Assembly: GCA_045588655.1 (NCBI GenBank) | Contig: JAZNEP010000047.1 | Coordinates: 1 to 37,920, forward strand | Direction: 5' to 3' | Origin: SVFI01 sp045588655 | GTDB taxonomy: Bacteria; Bacillota; Clostridia; Lachnospirales; Lachnospiraceae | DNA: 37,920 nt | Shown here: positions 29,547-37,578 of the stretch, in pieces | Layout of the letters: each line of letters starts with the position of its first letter | Numbering within the stretch: the stretch's first letter is position 1 | The notes under the pieces: model-generated | Told to the model about the DNA's origin: nothing | The model's database searches: none | What the model saw: the letters and a program-made list of their open reading frames with translations, nothing else | Made by a program: the position numbers and the translations under genes

Positions 29547-30719
29547 ATGGATAAGACAAAATTAATGGGTGGTATAAAAAAATATACAATGATCATTGTG
29601 TTAATTTTAGTTACATTGTTCTTTACGTGGCAGACAGATGGAAAAATTCTTCTTCCACAGAACGTAAGTAACTTGATTTCACAGAATGCATATGTGTTTG
29701 TACTTGCTTCCGGTATGTTACTTTGTATCTTGACCGGTGGTAATATTGACCTTTCTGTAGGTTCAGTTGTTTGTTTCGTAGGTGCGATTGGTGCAACATT
29801 AATGGAAAATAGTGGATGGAATCCGGTAGCGGCTTCTATTATGATGATTATTGTGGGTATTGCAATTGGTGCATGGCAGGCTTTCTGGATTGCTTATGTG
29901 CATGTTCCGCCGTTTATCGTTACTCTGGCCGGAATGCTTGTGTTCCGAGGACTTTCTAACGTAGTGCTGGACGGACTTACCGTTTCACTTACAAATGAAA
30001 AATTCATTCAGATCTTTGGTGGCGGTGCAAATTGTTACATTCCGGATTATTTTGGAGGAAATGGTTTTAACGTATTTTGTATGGTAATTGGTGCGGTTGC
30101 TTGTGCGATTTATGTAATTATCCAGATTAAAAATCGCTTAGACAGAGCAAAAAAAGGATATGAAATGGAACCGCTTGCATCAATGGTGGCCAAAACGGTA
30201 GTCATTTGTGCGGTAATCTTAGTATTTGCTTTCCGTCTTGCACAGTACAAAGGAATTCCGTCAGCACTTGTATGGGTAATGGTAGTTGTTCTTGTATATG
30301 GTTATATTACGAGTAAGACAACGACAGGTCGTTACTTCTATGCGGTAGGTGGAAATGAAAAAGCGACAAAACTTTCCGGTATTAATACAAAGAAAGTATA
30401 CTTTATTGCATATACAAACATGGGATTTTTGGCAGCACTTGCAGGTATGCTGACAATTGCACGTATGACCAGTGCGCAGCCGACTTATGGACAGAACTAC
30501 GAAATGGATGCGATCAGCTCTTGTTTCGTCGGCGGTGCTTCGGCTTATGGTGGAGTAGGTACGATTCCTGGTGTTATCGTAGGTGCGGTTCTGATGGGTG
30601 TAATCAACCTTGGTATGTCTATCATGGGTGTGGATGCAAACTATCAGAAAGTAGTAAAAGGTATGGTTCTTTTAGCAGCGGTTATCTTTGATATCGTTAC
30701 GAAAAAGACAGATAAATAG
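29547..30719 (+). CDS. mmsB: multiple-monosaccharide ABC transporter permease
   Basis: This 390-residue polytopic membrane protein of the BPD_transp_2/XylH family has about ten helices. It carries the family motif region LTGGNIDLSVGSVVCFVGA, the coupling-helix segment RYFYAVGGNEKATKLSGI and the C-terminal SSCFVGGASAYGGVGTIPG. It forms the sugar channel driven by MmsA. The start at 29547 lies three bases after the mmsA stop, with GGAGCG in the end of mmsA as ribosome-binding site. A strong terminator follows. The substrate may be xylose, arabinose, galactose or glucose; the sequence does not decide. Confidence 0.93.
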   Translation: MDKTKLMGGIKKYTMIIVLILVTLFFTWQTDGKILLPQNVSNLISQNAYVFVLASGMLLCILTGGNIDLSVGSVVCFVGAIGATLMENSGWNPVAASIMMIIVGIAIGAWQAFWIAYVHVPPFIVTLAGMLVFRGLSNVVLDGLTVSLTNEKFIQIFGGGANCYIPDYFGGNGFNVFCMVIGAVACAIYVIIQIKNRLDRAKKGYEMEPLASMVAKTVVICAVILVFAFRLAQYKGIPSALVWVMVVVLVYGYITSKTTTGRYFYAVGGNEKATKLSGINTKKVYFIAYTNMGFLAALAGMLTIARMTSAQPTYGQNYEMDAISSCFVGGASAYGGVGTIPGVIVGAVLMGVINLGMSIMGVDANYQKVVKGMVLLAAVIFDIVTKKTDK

Positions 30720-30745
30720 GTTGTTGTCCTTCTTAATACTCTATA

Positions 30746-30793
30746 AAAGGGGCTGTTGTAAGGGAGTGGTTTCACCTTACAACAGTCCTTTTT
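30746..30793 (+). terminator. terminator ending the sugar transporter operon
   Basis: A stem of about 16 bp is formed between 30747-30763 and 30775-30790 (CTGTTGTAAGG with CCTTACAACAG at its core), followed by TTTTT. Confidence 0.9.
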
Positions 30794-30806
30794 GCGTGGA
30801 AAAAAA

Positions 30807-30835
30807 TTGCCAAAACCATGCTTTCGAAGTATAAT
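30807..30835 (+). promoter_or_regulatory. sigma-A promoter of the MBOAT operon
   Basis: TTGCCA (30807-30812), a 17-bp spacer and perfect TATAAT (30830-30835). This lies directly behind the previous terminator. Confidence 0.75.
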
Positions 30836-30869
30836 CAATCTGATATGTTTTTAAAAGGAAGGAAAAAGA

Positions 30870-32351
30870 ATGATTTTTAATTCGGTCAGCTATCTGCTGT
30901 TTTTTCCAATCGTGGTGCTCCTATATTTTTTGCTTCCGCAGAAGATGCGTAATGTCTGGCTGCTTGTGGTGAGCTACTATTTTTATATGAATTGGAATGC
31001 AAAGTATGCACTGCTGCTTGCAGGGTCCACGCTAGTAACATTTATATGCAGTCTTTTGGTGGAACGTTTCCGGGCAGGTGGAAAACCTGCGCTTGCTAAG
31101 TGGGCACTTGCGGGGAGTTTTATCATCAACATTGGGATATTATTAATATTCAAATACAGTAATTTTTTTGTAGAAAACATAAACCGTCTGATGAAGGTGC
31201 TGGGACAGACAGGGAAGATATCTGCTTTTGATATCGTGTTGCCTGTCGGTATTTCTTTTTATGTGTTTCAGGCATTAAGTTATACCATGGATGTGTATCG
31301 CGGTGAGATTAAGGCAACCAAAAATCTGATGCGCTATGCACTTTTTGTATCGTTTTTTCCGCAGCTTGTAGCAGGACCGATTGAGCGTTCTAAAAATTTG
31401 CTGGAACAATTCGAACAAAAACATAAGTTTGATGTGGATCGTGTGCGGAGTGGTCTTCTTACTATGTTGTGGGGACTTTTTATGAAAATAGTAATCGCGG
31501 ATAATTTGTCCGGGATTGTGACGAAAGTATACGATAACTATTTGGAATATACCGGTGTGGAGATTTTAATTGCTACAGCACTTTTTGCATTTCAGATTTA
31601 CTGCGATTTTGGCGGGTATTCCAATATTGCCATTGGTAGTGCAAGAGTGCTTGGTTTTCAGTTGATGGAGAATTTTAATTGTCCGTATCTGGCTACCTCA
31701 GTAAATGATTTTTGGAAGCGTTGGCATATTTCCCTGACAAGCTGGTTTAGAGATTATCTTTATATTCCTCTTGGAGGAAACCGGAAGGGAACAGTTAGGA
31801 AATATGTAAATATCCTGATTATTTTTTTAGTAAGCGGCTTGTGGCATGGAGCCAATTGGACCTATGTGTTTTGGGGAGGGCTCAACGGATTGTACCTGGT
31901 CATGGAACAGGTCAGTGCGCCGATTCGCAGAAGGATTGGAGAGTTTGTACATGTCGACAGAACGCGTTTCTCGTACCATTTTTTTGCAGGACTTTGGACC
32001 TTTGTACTTGTTGATATTTCGTGGATGTTTTTCCGCGCAGAGAGTTTTGCACAAGTGTTTGGTATGCTTAGACAGATTAAGGCAAACTTTGGCGGCTTGA
32101 GATTGTTTGGATATGCAATCGTTAATTGGGGTCTGGATCTGCCTTCTCTTTTCGCACTGGTGATTGCGTTTGCACTTCTATTTGCGGTAGACATATGCCG
32201 TTACAGGGGAGTGGAAGTCAGTAAAGTAATCTTTATGCAGGGGGCACCGTTTCGATATCTGGTGTATATCGGACTGCTAATGATGATAATGATGTTTGGA
32301 ATTTATGGATATGAATATGCACAGACTGCATTTATCTATTTCCAATTTTAA
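30870..32351 (+). CDS. MBOAT-family O-acyltransferase (AlgI/DltB-like)
   Basis: This 493-residue polytopic membrane protein belongs to the membrane-bound O-acyltransferase family. It has the AlgI-like N-terminal (MIFNSVSYLLFFPIVVLLYF), LPVGISFYVFQALSYTMDVYRG, FFPQLVAGPIERS, the conserved NDFWKRWHISLTSWFRDYLY with IPLGGNR, and the catalytic histidine in VSGLWHGANW (His326). Such proteins move acyl groups, usually acetyl, across the membrane for O-acetylation of exported polysaccharides or other envelope glycans. The next gene is an SGNH-like extracytoplasmic protein, the usual partner that completes transfer. The start at 30870 follows AGGAAGG. The glycan target is unknown. Confidence 0.92.
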   Translation: MIFNSVSYLLFFPIVVLLYFLLPQKMRNVWLLVVSYYFYMNWNAKYALLLAGSTLVTFICSLLVERFRAGGKPALAKWALAGSFIINIGILLIFKYSNFFVENINRLMKVLGQTGKISAFDIVLPVGISFYVFQALSYTMDVYRGEIKATKNLMRYALFVSFFPQLVAGPIERSKNLLEQFEQKHKFDVDRVRSGLLTMLWGLFMKIVIADNLSGIVTKVYDNYLEYTGVEILIATALFAFQIYCDFGGYSNIAIGSARVLGFQLMENFNCPYLATSVNDFWKRWHISLTSWFRDYLYIPLGGNRKGTVRKYVNILIIFLVSGLWHGANWTYVFWGGLNGLYLVMEQVSAPIRRRIGEFVHVDRTRFSYHFFAGLWTFVLVDISWMFFRAESFAQVFGMLRQIKANFGGLRLFGYAIVNWGLDLPSLFALVIAFALLFAVDICRYRGVEVSKVIFMQGAPFRYLVYIGLLMMIMMFGIYGYEYAQTAFIYFQF

Positions 32352-32413
32352 TGATATATAGCTTAAATTACCGATAACTTAAATGGTATATGGCATAAAA
32401 TAGAAAGGCGACT

Positions 32414-33355
32414 ATGAAAAAGAAAATTGCTTTTTTTATAAAGTTAATAGTGCTGACGCTTTTTCTTTTCGTGTTCTGCTTTGTCATCGTAATGCCACAG
32501 TATACAGGGAACTATCAGGCTTCGATGATTGACAAGGTGGAGAGATTAAAGAGCACGGAGGGACCTAAGATTGTACTTATAGGGAACTCCAATCTGGCGT
32601 TTGGTATTGATAGCGCCAGGATTGAGGAAGCGTTTGGAATGCCTGTGGTCAATATGGGACTTCACGGTGGTGTCGGAAATGCGTTTAATGAGCAGGCGGC
32701 GAAATACAATGTGGATGAAGGCGATATTTACATTGTGTCGCACACCAATTATGATGATGCGGATTGCATCAAAAATCCGATGTTGGCGTGGATAACCATT
32801 GAAAATCATGCGGAGTTGTACCCGCTGATACGTCCAAAGGATTGGCTTGATATGGTAAAAGCCTATCCGACGTATCTGAAAAAATGTCTGACGATGTGGC
32901 GGACGGAAACAGGAAATCTGGAAACGAATGATTGTTACCGGCGCAGTGCATTTAATGCGTATGGTGACATTTATTATCCAAGACCGGTGACGGAAGGCGG
33001 TATTGACTTTTCTTCCGTGACCATCAATCATATCAATGATTCGACAGCGCAGAGATTAAATGAGTTGAACCGCTATTTGACAGAGCGCGGAGCGACCATG
33101 GTTGTTGCGGCTTATCCGATAGCGGTGTATGAGAAAACGCCGTCCCCGGAGGAGTATTATGAGATGGGAAGAGAGATGGCAGAATCCCTTGAGTGTCCGG
33201 TAATCTCAGATTTTAGAGACTATATGTTAGACGAAGCATACTTTTATAATTCACATACACATTTGACAGATGAAGGTACACGGCTTCGTACAGATCAACT
33301 CATCCGTGATATACATGATTATATGGATGGCATAAAGAAGTATGAATTGAAATAA
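32414..33355 (+). CDS. membrane-anchored SGNH-like protein partnered with the MBOAT protein
   Basis: This 313-residue protein has one N-terminal membrane helix (about 6-28), and the rest is predicted outside. SGNH-hydrolase-like blocks are IVLIGNSNLAFGID (nucleophile candidate Ser59), VVNMGLHGG (Gly82) and the C-terminal NSHTHLTDEG with His283. The acidic residue usual four positions before that His appears to be Asn279, so activity as a hydrolase is uncertain. Similar DltD/AlgX-type partners accept acyl groups from MBOAT proteins and place them on surface polymers. It follows the MBOAT gene after 62 bases with its own AGAAAGG site, and a shared transcript is likely. Confidence 0.82.
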   Translation: MKKKIAFFIKLIVLTLFLFVFCFVIVMPQYTGNYQASMIDKVERLKSTEGPKIVLIGNSNLAFGIDSARIEEAFGMPVVNMGLHGGVGNAFNEQAAKYNVDEGDIYIVSHTNYDDADCIKNPMLAWITIENHAELYPLIRPKDWLDMVKAYPTYLKKCLTMWRTETGNLETNDCYRRSAFNAYGDIYYPRPVTEGGIDFSSVTINHINDSTAQRLNELNRYLTERGATMVVAAYPIAVYEKTPSPEEYYEMGREMAESLECPVISDFRDYMLDEAYFYNSHTHLTDEGTRLRTDQLIRDIHDYMDGIKKYELK

Positions 33356-33381
33356 AAAGGAAATAACAGGAGGAAATAAAA

Positions 33382-34584
33382 ATGATATCACCAAAGTATA
33401 AGGAAATGTTAGGACAAAAATCAGTCATTCGTGAGATGAGCGCAAAGGCGCACAAAATAGGAGAAGAAATCGGATTTGAAAACGTGTTCGATTACAGCCT
33501 TGGAAATCCAAGCGTTCCGGCGCCGACACGAGTGAATGAAGTGATGAAAAAAATCATAGAGGAATCCGATCCACTTGCGTTACATGGATATAGTGAGGGT
33601 CACGGAATTCTTTCTGTGCGTGAAAAAATTGCCGGTTATTTAAAAGAGACCTATGGTATTCCATATAATTTTAATCATATTTTTATGGCATCCGGTGCAG
33701 CAGGAGCCTTGGCTCATGCGTTCCGTGCAGTGGTATGTCCGGGCGAGGAAATTATTACATTTGCGCCATTCTTTCCGGAGTACAGACCTTACGTAGAAAC
33801 GACGGGTGCGACTTTAAAAGTAATTCCGGCGGATACAACATCCTTCCAGATTAATTTTGAAGCGTTTGAAAAGGAATTAAATGAAAAGACAGCAGCTATT
33901 TTGATTAATTCTCCGAACAATCCATCCGGTATTGTGTATTCGACAGAGACAATCAAAAAACTGGCAGATATTTTAAATAAAGCACAGGAAACATACGGGC
34001 ATGATATTTTTATTATTTCGGATGAACCTTATCGTGAAATCGTATTTGAAGGCGTGGATGCACCTTGCATTTCAAAATTCTACGACAACACGATTATGTG
34101 CTACTCATACAGTAAGTCTCTTTCATTTCCTGGTGAACGTATCGGTTATGTAGCAGTGAATCCTTCATGCAAGGATGCGGAGACGATTATACATATGTGC
34201 GTGCAGATTTCAAGAGGAATCGGTCATAACTGTCCGGCTTCGTTAATTCAGCTGACAGTGGCAGAACTTCTTGGTGAAACCTCCGATCTGGCGGTTTATG
34301 AAACGAATGCAACGATTTTATATGACGAGTTGACACGATTGGGATTCTCTATCGTAAAACCAGGCGGAACCTTCTACATGTTCCCGAAATCACCAATCGA
34401 AGATGCAAATGAATTTTGCCGTGTGGCATTAGAAAAATACAATTTGGTACTTGTACCGGGAGATAGTTTTGGATGTCCGGGATTTTTCCGTATCTCTTAC
34501 TGTGTAGAGACAGAAAAGGTAAAACGCTCGCTTGAGGCATTTGCCAAGCTTGCAGAAGAATATCATTTGTCAGAAGTGAAATAA
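33382..34584 (+). CDS. pyridoxal-phosphate-dependent class I/II aminotransferase
   Basis: This 400-residue cytoplasmic enzyme of fold type I has YSLGNPSVPAP near the start, the cofactor-contacting MASGAAGALAHAF, INSPNNPSGIVYS, the aspartate in IISDEPYREI, the Schiff-base lysine in YSYSKSLSFPGERIGY (Lys245) and the substrate arginine in FFRISYC. It is of the aspartate/aromatic aminotransferase-like class; substrates cannot be read from the sequence. ATG 33382 follows a strong AGGAGG. It is 26 bases after the SGNH gene, so operon membership is probable, though a functional link with envelope acylation is not evident. Confidence 0.92.
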   Translation: MISPKYKEMLGQKSVIREMSAKAHKIGEEIGFENVFDYSLGNPSVPAPTRVNEVMKKIIEESDPLALHGYSEGHGILSVREKIAGYLKETYGIPYNFNHIFMASGAAGALAHAFRAVVCPGEEIITFAPFFPEYRPYVETTGATLKVIPADTTSFQINFEAFEKELNEKTAAILINSPNNPSGIVYSTETIKKLADILNKAQETYGHDIFIISDEPYREIVFEGVDAPCISKFYDNTIMCYSYSKSLSFPGERIGYVAVNPSCKDAETIIHMCVQISRGIGHNCPASLIQLTVAELLGETSDLAVYETNATILYDELTRLGFSIVKPGGTFYMFPKSPIEDANEFCRVALEKYNLVLVPGDSFGCPGFFRISYCVETEKVKRSLEAFAKLAEEYHLSEVK

Positions 34585-34677
34585 TAAAAGAGTAGCTTGC
34601 GGAAAAAATAGGTAGAAACAGAAACAAGAAATAAATGCTGCGGACATATATTGGATAGAAAAGAAAGAAGTGGTGAT

Positions 34678-35526
34678 ATGTACAGAGCCGGTTTGATTTT
34701 GGAAGGCGGTGGATTGAAAGGGATATATACAGCGGGGGTGCTGGATTTCTTTTTAGAAAAAGAGATTGAGTTTGACCGTTGTTACGGTGTGTCCATGGGG
34801 TCATGTCTGATGTGTAGTTACATTTCCAAACAACATGGACGAGGATTAAGGACCGTTGCAGACAATATAAAAGATAAAAATTATTGTGGGTTTTACAGTC
34901 TTTTGACGACCGGTGATATTTTTAATGCAGATATGTGCTATAACAGGATTCCGAATGAGCTTGATCCTTATGATTATGACACTGCGCATGCATATCAGGG
35001 AAAGGCGTATGCAGTCATGACAGATGTGGAGAGTGGGAAACCAGTCTACTATCAAATGAAAGATTATCGGAAGGATATTGCAGCGATACAGGCGTCTTCT
35101 TCTATGCCTCTCGTATCCCGAATTGTAGAGATGGATGGCAAAAAGTATCTGGATGGAGGAATTTCTGATTGCATCCCGATTATGAAGTCTTTACAAGATG
35201 GAAACAGAAAAAACGTGGTAATTATGACAAAAGAGGAGGGATATCGTCGCAAACCATTTTCAATGATGGGAATGGCGAAAGTGCGTTATCGTAAATATCC
35301 TCATATGCTTCATGATTTGGCGATTCGTCATACAAGATACAACCGGACTCTTGATTTTCTTGAGAAGGAACACGCAAGAGGAAACGTATTTGTCATCCGA
35401 CCAAAGTATGCGTCGGATGTGAAGCGTGTTGAGAAAGATCGGAAGAAACTGGAAGCACTCTATCAACAAGGATATCAGGACGCAAAAGAGTGCTATCAGG
35501 AAATGATTGCGTATCTTGAAAAATAG
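34678..35526 (+). CDS. patatin-like phospholipase family protein
   Basis: This 282-residue protein resembles the COG4667/YjjU-type patatin group. It has the oxyanion motif EGGGLKGIYTAG (9-20), the nucleophile elbow GVSMGS with Ser39, and the catalytic aspartate in YLDGGISD (Asp159), so the Ser-Asp dyad is complete. No signal peptide or membrane segment is visible, so it acts in the cytoplasm or at the inner face of the membrane as a lipid acyl hydrolase of unknown substrate. The ATG at 34678 is chosen. The in-frame TTG at 34651 would add nine polar residues and has no ribosome-binding site. The basic C-terminus (KRVEKDRKKLEAL) could touch membranes. Confidence 0.9.
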   Translation: MYRAGLILEGGGLKGIYTAGVLDFFLEKEIEFDRCYGVSMGSCLMCSYISKQHGRGLRTVADNIKDKNYCGFYSLLTTGDIFNADMCYNRIPNELDPYDYDTAHAYQGKAYAVMTDVESGKPVYYQMKDYRKDIAAIQASSSMPLVSRIVEMDGKKYLDGGISDCIPIMKSLQDGNRKNVVIMTKEEGYRRKPFSMMGMAKVRYRKYPHMLHDLAIRHTRYNRTLDFLEKEHARGNVFVIRPKYASDVKRVEKDRKKLEALYQQGYQDAKECYQEMIAYLEK

Positions 35527-35574
35527 AACGCGCAAGAAGCGAATTAATCGCATTTGGGCGGAAAGGAATTGTTT

Positions 35575-36411
35575 ATGTTAGAAATATTAAAGGCATTATT
35601 ATTTGGTATCATAGAGGGAATCACAGAATGGCTTCCAATCAGTAGTACCGGACATATGATTATTTTGGATGAGTTTGTTAAGTTGAATGTCCGGGAAGAA
35701 TTCTGGAATTTGTTTCTCGTGGTGATACAGCTTGGAGCGATACTTGCAGTAGTGATTCTATTTTGGAATCAGATTTTCCCAATCAATTTTAAGAAAAATC
35801 AGGGGCCTTTTTGGAAAAAAGATATTTTACACCTTTGGGTGAAGATTTTGATTGCATGTGTTCCGGCGGCTGTCGTAGGATTGGCATTTGATGATATACT
35901 CGACAAATATCTTTACAATTTCCCGTGTGTTGCAATTGCACTGATTGTGTTTGGTGTGTTGTTTATTTTGGTAGAAAAAAGAAAAAGAGGACAGTCAGCA
36001 CAGGTGGAGAATATTGCGGATTTAAGTTATAAAACCGTATTGCTCATTGGAGTGTTTCAGCTGATTGCAGCAATCTTTCCGGGCACATCAAGATCTGGGG
36101 CAACGATTGTGGGAGCGCTCATGCTATCCGTATCGCGTGTAGTTGCAGCCGAATTCACGTTTTATCTTGCAATCCCTGTTATGTGCGGGGCAAGTCTTTT
36201 AAAAATAGTAAAATTCATGGCAGAGGGACTTGTGTTTACGCAGGCAGAATGGCTGATACTTATGGTGGGATGTATCTCCGCGTTTGTCGTTTCTGTTTTG
36301 GTAATTAAGTTTCTCATGGGATACATAAAAAAACATGATTTTATACCGTTTGGTATATATCGAATCGTACTTGGTATCGTATTATTGATGTATTTTATGG
36401 TGAAATTGTAA
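35575..36411 (+). CDS. uppP: undecaprenyl-diphosphatase (UppP/BacA family)
   Basis: This 278-residue polytopic membrane enzyme recycles the lipid carrier of peptidoglycan and wall polymers by removing one phosphate from undecaprenyl diphosphate; family members confer bacitracin resistance when overproduced. The two active-site repeats are clear: EGITEWLPISSTGHM (14-28) and FPGTSRSGATI with Arg173. Length and about eight hydrophobic helices are normal for the family. The ATG at 35575 follows GAAAGGAA. A TTG at 35554 in frame is less likely. It sits behind MBOAT, SGNH and patatin genes, all acting on envelope components. No obvious terminator hairpin follows before the next promoter. Confidence 0.95.
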   Translation: MLEILKALLFGIIEGITEWLPISSTGHMIILDEFVKLNVREEFWNLFLVVIQLGAILAVVILFWNQIFPINFKKNQGPFWKKDILHLWVKILIACVPAAVVGLAFDDILDKYLYNFPCVAIALIVFGVLFILVEKRKRGQSAQVENIADLSYKTVLLIGVFQLIAAIFPGTSRSGATIVGALMLSVSRVVAAEFTFYLAIPVMCGASLLKIVKFMAEGLVFTQAEWLILMVGCISAFVVSVLVIKFLMGYIKKHDFIPFGIYRIVLGIVLLMYFMVKL

Positions 36412-36469
36412 TATTTTTTGTTTAAAATGGAGAAAACGTTGTATTTTGTAGTTTTTTTGAATGAAAAAT

Positions 36470-36498
36470 TTGACACTTTATGAAAAGTGCGTTATAGT
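36470..36498 (+). promoter_or_regulatory. strong sigma-A promoter of the histone-like gene
   Basis: A perfect TTGACA (36470-36475), a 17-bp spacer and TATAGT (36493-36498). This is the best promoter match in the window. Confidence 0.85.
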
Positions 36499-36504
36499 AG
36501 TCGC

Positions 36505-36603
36505 GTAAAACTATCAATAACAGTGCATCAAAACGGTTGTTTGGTGCTAATTTTTAGACAACGATGAGTGTCTGAATGACCAGTGTGGAAGGAGATAATT
36601 ACC
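36505..36603 (+). other. structured leader of the histone-like gene
   Basis: The roughly 100-nt leader can form two hairpins: GCATCAAA (36525-36532) with TTTGGTGC (36540-36547), and AGACA (36556-36560) with TGTCT (36569-36573). Neither has a T run. They may stabilise the mRNA. Confidence 0.4.
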
Positions 36604-37053
36604 ATGGCAGATGTAAAGAAAGCTGCAGCAGCAGCAAAACCGGTTGCAAAAGCAGTAGCAGCTACAAAAACAGTAGAAGTGAAAACTGAAGTAGAAGCAA
36701 AAAAAGAAGAAACAAAAGCACCTGTAAAAAAAGCTACAGCAAAAAAAGCAGAGCCTAAAAAAGCTGAGCCAAAAAAAGTAGCAAAAGCACCTGCAAAAAA
36801 AGCAACTGCTACAAAGACAGCAGCAAAGAAAGCACCTGCTAAAAAAGCAGAAGTAGCTGCAAGTATCAGCGTACAGTTTGCGGGTAAAGAATATAAAACG
36901 GAAGATTTTGTAAAAATTGCAAAAGATGTATGGCAGTACGATTTAGGAAAGAAAGTAGCTGATTTTAAATCGGTAGAATTATATGTAAAACCGGAAGAAA
37001 GCGCAGTTTACTATGTAATCAACGGAGAGGTAACAGGTAACTTCGCGATCTAA
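36604..37053 (+). CDS. histone H1-like Lys/Ala-rich protein with DUF6465-like C-terminus
   Basis: This 149-residue protein is a fusion. Residues 1 to about 85 are almost entirely Lys, Ala, Pro, Thr, Glu and Val, with PAKKA-type repeats (KKAEPKKAEPKKVAKAPAKK), like the disordered tails of eukaryotic H1 and bacterial Hc1/AlgP-type proteins. Residues about 88-149 form a small folded domain (ISVQFAGKEYKTEDFVKIAK, VELYVKPEESAVYYVINGEV), which I recognise as the DUF6465 type seen in Lachnospiraceae. The probable role is DNA or RNA binding as a nucleoid-associated protein. The start ATG 36604 follows GGAAGGAGA; an upstream frame start at 36583 is not supported. The strong promoter and terminator indicate an abundant, monocistronic product. 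Confidence 0.85.
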   Translation: MADVKKAAAAAKPVAKAVAATKTVEVKTEVEAKKEETKAPVKKATAKKAEPKKAEPKKVAKAPAKKATATKTAAKKAPAKKAEVAASISVQFAGKEYKTEDFVKIAKDVWQYDLGKKVADFKSVELYVKPEESAVYYVINGEVTGNFAI

Positions 37054-37074
37054 TCCTTTGAAAAGTCTTTTATG

Positions 37075-37106
37075 AAGGGCTGGCGAAAAAACGCCAGCCC
37101 TTTTTT
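37075..37106 (+). terminator. terminator after the histone-like gene
   Basis: AAGGGCTGGCG (37075-37085) and CGCCAGCCCTT form a perfect stem with an A-rich loop followed by a T run. Confidence 0.95.
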
Positions 37107-37108
37107 GC

Positions 37109-37137
37109 TTGACATGTGTAGAAAAGAGAGATAATCT
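37109..37137 (+). promoter_or_regulatory. promoter of the YD-repeat mini-gene
   Basis: TTGACA (37109-37114), a 17-bp spacer and TAATCT (37132-37137), starting two bases after the terminator T run. Confidence 0.6.
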
Positions 37138-37194
37138 ATTATAGTAACGTGATAATAGATTCAAACTTTAATTCGATAAAAAGAGGGGAGAAAA

Positions 37195-37431
37195 ATGAAT
37201 ACAAAAAGAATATTATGTGTTTTTATTAATTATGTGAGACAGGCTTGTTATCTTATGATACTGGTACTGTCTTTTTCAATTGCATTTTTATGCCGCGATA
37301 TAGTAGCCAACACGTATGAATATGATAGACTGAATCGTGTTACAAAAGTGGTGTTTGAAGATAATAGCTACATTGAATATAAATATGATGCAAATGAAGC
37401 AGATAGTGAAGAGGAGCTGCAGACTCAATAA
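37195..37431 (+). CDS. small membrane protein with a single RHS/YD repeat
   Basis: This 78-residue protein has one N-terminal hydrophobic segment (about 15-33, CYLMILVLSFSIAFLC), then NTYEYDRLNRVTKVVFEDNS and YIEYKYDANE. That is one and a half copies of the YD/RHS repeat seen in wall-associated and polymorphic-toxin proteins. An acidic tail ends the protein. ATG 37195 follows GAGGGGAG. RHS proteins are normally hundreds to thousands of residues long, so this is either a leftover of a larger RHS gene or a small protein in its own right. The surrounding DNA is more AT-rich than the rest of the window. Confidence 0.6.
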   Translation: MNTKRILCVFINYVRQACYLMILVLSFSIAFLCRDIVANTYEYDRLNRVTKVVFEDNSYIEYKYDANEADSEEELQTQ

Positions 37432-37485
37432 GTAAAATTGTAGATGCAGTTGTTAATGCAATATCAGCGAATTGGAGGCAGTGGG

Positions 37486-37542
37486 ATGATTTATAGTAAA
37501 GATATTAAAGATATATTGATTTTTCTATTTTATGTTTATTAG
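37486..37542 (+). CDS. possible 18-residue hydrophobic peptide
   Basis: A frame of 18 codons (MIYSKDIKDILIFLFYVY) starts at an ATG six bases after GGAGGCAG. It has no known family. It could be a remnant of a broken gene or chance in AT-rich DNA. Confidence 0.2.
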   Translation: MIYSKDIKDILIFLFYVY

Positions 37543-37578
37543 CAGAGTGACGTAATGATAAAAAGGAGAAAATAATAA

